The translations under genes and the position numbers were made by a program. A stretch of DNA of 64,000 nucleotides from Scatophagus argus (Eukaryota > Chordata > Actinopteri > Scatophagidae), in assembly GCF_020382885.2 (NCBI RefSeq), contig NC_058506.1:11138318-11202317 (forward strand), in the 5' to 3' direction. Below the pieces are notes generated by a model that was given only the letters and a program-made list of their open reading frames with translations, was not told the DNA's origin and did not search any database. This document shows positions 61,899-64,000 of the stretch, in pieces (within the stretch, counting starts at the first letter, position 1; each line of letters opens with the position of its first letter).

Positions 61899-63067
61899 GT
61901 TGAACCTTAAAATGAGAAAAAGTATAGAAATGAGAGAATTTTGCAGTAGCTGTGCATTTATTTCAAAACACTGATGACTGATAGTCATGAAAAGACCAAC
62001 CTGGTACTTATTAACTTCACGGTAAATAAAAGGAAATCAATAATGTGCTTTACAGGAAACATCCAGCCATCCCCCGCCCAACTTCTTTATTGTTGTGTTA
62101 GACTTTAATAGCAGAGAGATTTTAATAATTCTGTGTCAATCAACTTGGCTAGTGTAAAAACAAGCAATTTTAGTCAAAACTCATACAAAAATGAAAATAA
62201 AAAAACAAATCTTAGGTTCCCACTGCCAAAACTTGACCCTCTTGCTGAAAGACTTGGAGCATTTGAATAAATTCAGCACAGTTCGGGTTACCTCTTCACT
62301 TTGACTGGTGTACTTCAAATTACTCTGTTTTGTGTCTTTGCGTAAAGTAGGCTGTAGCTTCTCCTTTTCTTAACCTGGATTTCCCACCATGTGCACACAC
62401 ACGGTCACATGCCACTTAAAAAAAAACAAAGTTATTGTGAAACCAAGACAAAGTACAAACATTTACTTCATCATTTCCCAAAACCTGTAGGCACTGCTGA
62501 GCGACGTGTATTGACACTTTGCTTCAGTTATTGATTGGACACCTCAGTCATACGAGACTGCTTTAACTGTAGCTCGCAGACCCTCACAGTCATCTGGTTG
62601 ACTCAGATTGACTGAATGTCTTTCTTAATTTGTTCATTTACTTATTTGGTCGTCTCTTTTGCTAATACTCTTTATATCTGTCAAAGGTCTGGCAGACACT
62701 CAGCACTGAAAAGCACTGGGAAGAGTTAGAGTGAAAAATACTTGTCTTTTTAAAAGTGAAAGGCCAGCATTGGTTTTGCAGCTCTTTGTAGTTGTTTTTG
62801 GTCTCTTTGTAGTCTTTTTGTGTTACTTTCACATTGTTCCTTTTTTTGTGATTGTTTTGTGTTACTTTGTTGTCACTTTGAAATTGTCTGAATGTCAGTG
62901 GTCATTTGCATGCATCCTTTTGTAAGTCGTTAGACTGACTTGGTAGAAACGTCCAGAGTCACTCCAAACAGAAGCTCTGACCCAAGTTCTCTCAGACCCC
63001 ATCGGCTCCTGGACTCTGCTTGGTAGGCCTTTTCAGTAATTCATCAACGGCTCAGTTTTACTATTTT
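61899..63067. other. Upstream region of factor B
   Basis: AT-rich sequence with no recognised exon. The factor B promoter should lie in the first few hundred bases, perhaps with a noncoding exon, but no TATA box could be fixed. A degenerate repeat occupies 62775-62895. Confidence 0.5.
62775..62895. repeat. Degenerate T/G-rich tandem repeat
   Basis: About six loose units of roughly 20 bp of the type CTCTTTGTAGTTGTTTTTGG / CTCTTTGTAGTCTTTTTGTG / GTTACTTTGTTGTCACTTTG. The type is common in fish intergenic DNA. It produces a spurious open frame rich in Phe and Val. Confidence 0.65.
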
Positions 63068-63108
63068 TTATCAATGATAAAAAAAAAATATATGACTATC
63101 ATTGATAA
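63068..63108. repeat. 12-bp inverted repeat
   Basis: TTATCAATGATA and TATCATTGATAA are perfect reverse complements with a 17-base AT-rich loop. It directly adjoins the retroposon remnant to the right. Confidence 0.8.
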
Positions 63109-63195
63109 GAGATAGAGAGATAATCCTTTTATTAGTCCCATTATTGGGAAATCACAGTGTCTTAGCAGTAAACAGGATATAGAGGGTGCAAAGCA
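63109..63195. mobile_element. Retroposon end remnant
   Basis: GATAGAGAGATAATCCTTTT followed by ATTAGTCCCATTATTGGGAA, ATCACAGTGTCTTAGCAG and AGGATATAGAGGGTGCAAA fits a widespread fish repeat (AGATagaCTTTATTaaTCCCa...GGGAAATTcacagTGTtaCAGCAG). Probably the end of a non-LTR element; the class is from memory. Confidence 0.55.
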
Positions 63196-64000
63196 TCCCA
63201 CCTCTCCTCTTTATGTCTTCAGGTCACAGTTTTTGTTTGCTATGTTTTGTTTTTGAGTAATGGTTTGTGAGACATGCAAATGCAACCGAGAATTTTCCAA
63301 CAGTTACAACAGGTATGTCTCCATCTTCTCAGAAGCCTTACATCTCAGCTGAACAAGGGCAAATAACCTGGATTTGTCACTGCATGTGTGCAGAAATGTC
63401 CCACGCATTACTTAGCTGTTTCCTTTAATGAACCCTGTGAACTACTCAAACGTGGGCTTTCCAGGTGGCAGAAAGGGACTTGAGGATGGATCGATGACAA
63501 TTAATTTTCTGTTTTTATTATAATACAGGTTGATTTGTTTGTCAAATTTTTGAATTTTGTGCATTTGTAAATAAATCAATTTTACTGTAATTTATTGTGG
63601 ATACTTTCTACTAAAGCGAAAACATTTTCCACTTTGAACACTTACGTTTGCCTGCTTTTTGTCCGACAAGTTACACTCCACATAATCTAATAGACTGATT
63701 ACAATGAATTTTCCTAAACTGAAAACATTTGCGAACAGAAGGCATAAACCCTGAGGCCAAATTGTCTCTCTTCTAGTGCCACCCTCTGGACAGTGGATCA
63801 GTGGTCAGGTCCTACGCAAAGCCATCACCGTATGTCATAGCCAATGTTTTTGTAGCATGTAATAATTTAGTCTGCTGGAGTTGCCAGCAGAAACTTTGCA
63901 TGTTTATGCACATCTGTTTGTAGGAAAGGAATGCAATTCCTTTCAGCAACTGTAGTCTTTCATTCAGATATAGACAATTGTGGTCTCAGAAAGGGCACCA
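63196..64000. other. Right-edge intergenic sequence
   Basis: About 800 bp of AT-rich sequence with no exon, RNA gene or repeat that I can support. Confidence 0.5.

Noticed and set aside
62731-62925. Hydrophobic open frame upstream of factor B
   Set aside because: It is read from a degenerate T/G-rich tandem repeat.
1-64000. Endogenous retrovirus, Polinton or other virus-like copy
   Set aside because: No LTR pair, reverse transcriptase, integrase, capsid or envelope words were seen on either strand.

Overview
This window is vertebrate nuclear DNA, almost certainly from a ray-finned (percomorph-like) fish. Evidence for this is short GT-AG introns, many CA/TG microsatellites, a tRNA-headed fish SINE, a hAT-type miniature element, and eight protein genes whose closest recalled relatives are teleost or human orthologues. 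No prokaryotic feature, CRISPR array, rRNA gene or retroviral copy was seen. All gene models were built by eye from splice signals, reading phase and remembered protein families; no search or alignment was run.

Layout, left to right. 1-15705 (-): 5' two thirds of cfap54, an axonemal central-apparatus protein; it runs off the left edge, and a canonical RFX X-box lies 87 bp upstream of its ATG. 17220-18152 (+): alpha-B-crystallin (cryab family) with a TATA box and a heat-shock element. 20013-20700 (-): mia, a small secreted SH3-fold protein. 22317-26269 (+): a BICD-family-like dynein adaptor (bicdl2-like). 28825-30865 (-): tomm40l, a mitochondrial import pore paralogue. 32131-35818 (+): fdxacb1. 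37028-43615 (+): alg9, an ER mannosyltransferase. 46095-49767 (-): layilin (layn), with an expanded, repeat-bearing cytoplasmic tail. 53655-61898 (-): a complete complement factor B gene with all catalytic and metal-binding motifs in place.

The genes do not form one pathway. The block cryab - fdxacb1 - alg9 - layn matches the gene content of human 11q23.1, so the backbone is an old conserved neighbourhood; mia, bicdl2-like, tomm40l, cfap54 and factor B are neighbours that are not part of that human block as I remember it. Mia/bicdl2-like and tomm40l/fdxacb1 are head-to-head pairs; alg9/layn and bicdl2-like/tomm40l are tail-to-tail.

No wholly new biological system is evident. The best second-look items are the X-box of cfap54, the layilin tail repeats, a factor B gene outside an MHC-like setting, a probable GC-AG intron in cfap54, CA/TG repeats pressed against cfap54 splice sites, and the tryptophan-rich N-terminus of the crystallin. 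The rest is introns, simple repeats and scattered retroposon tails.
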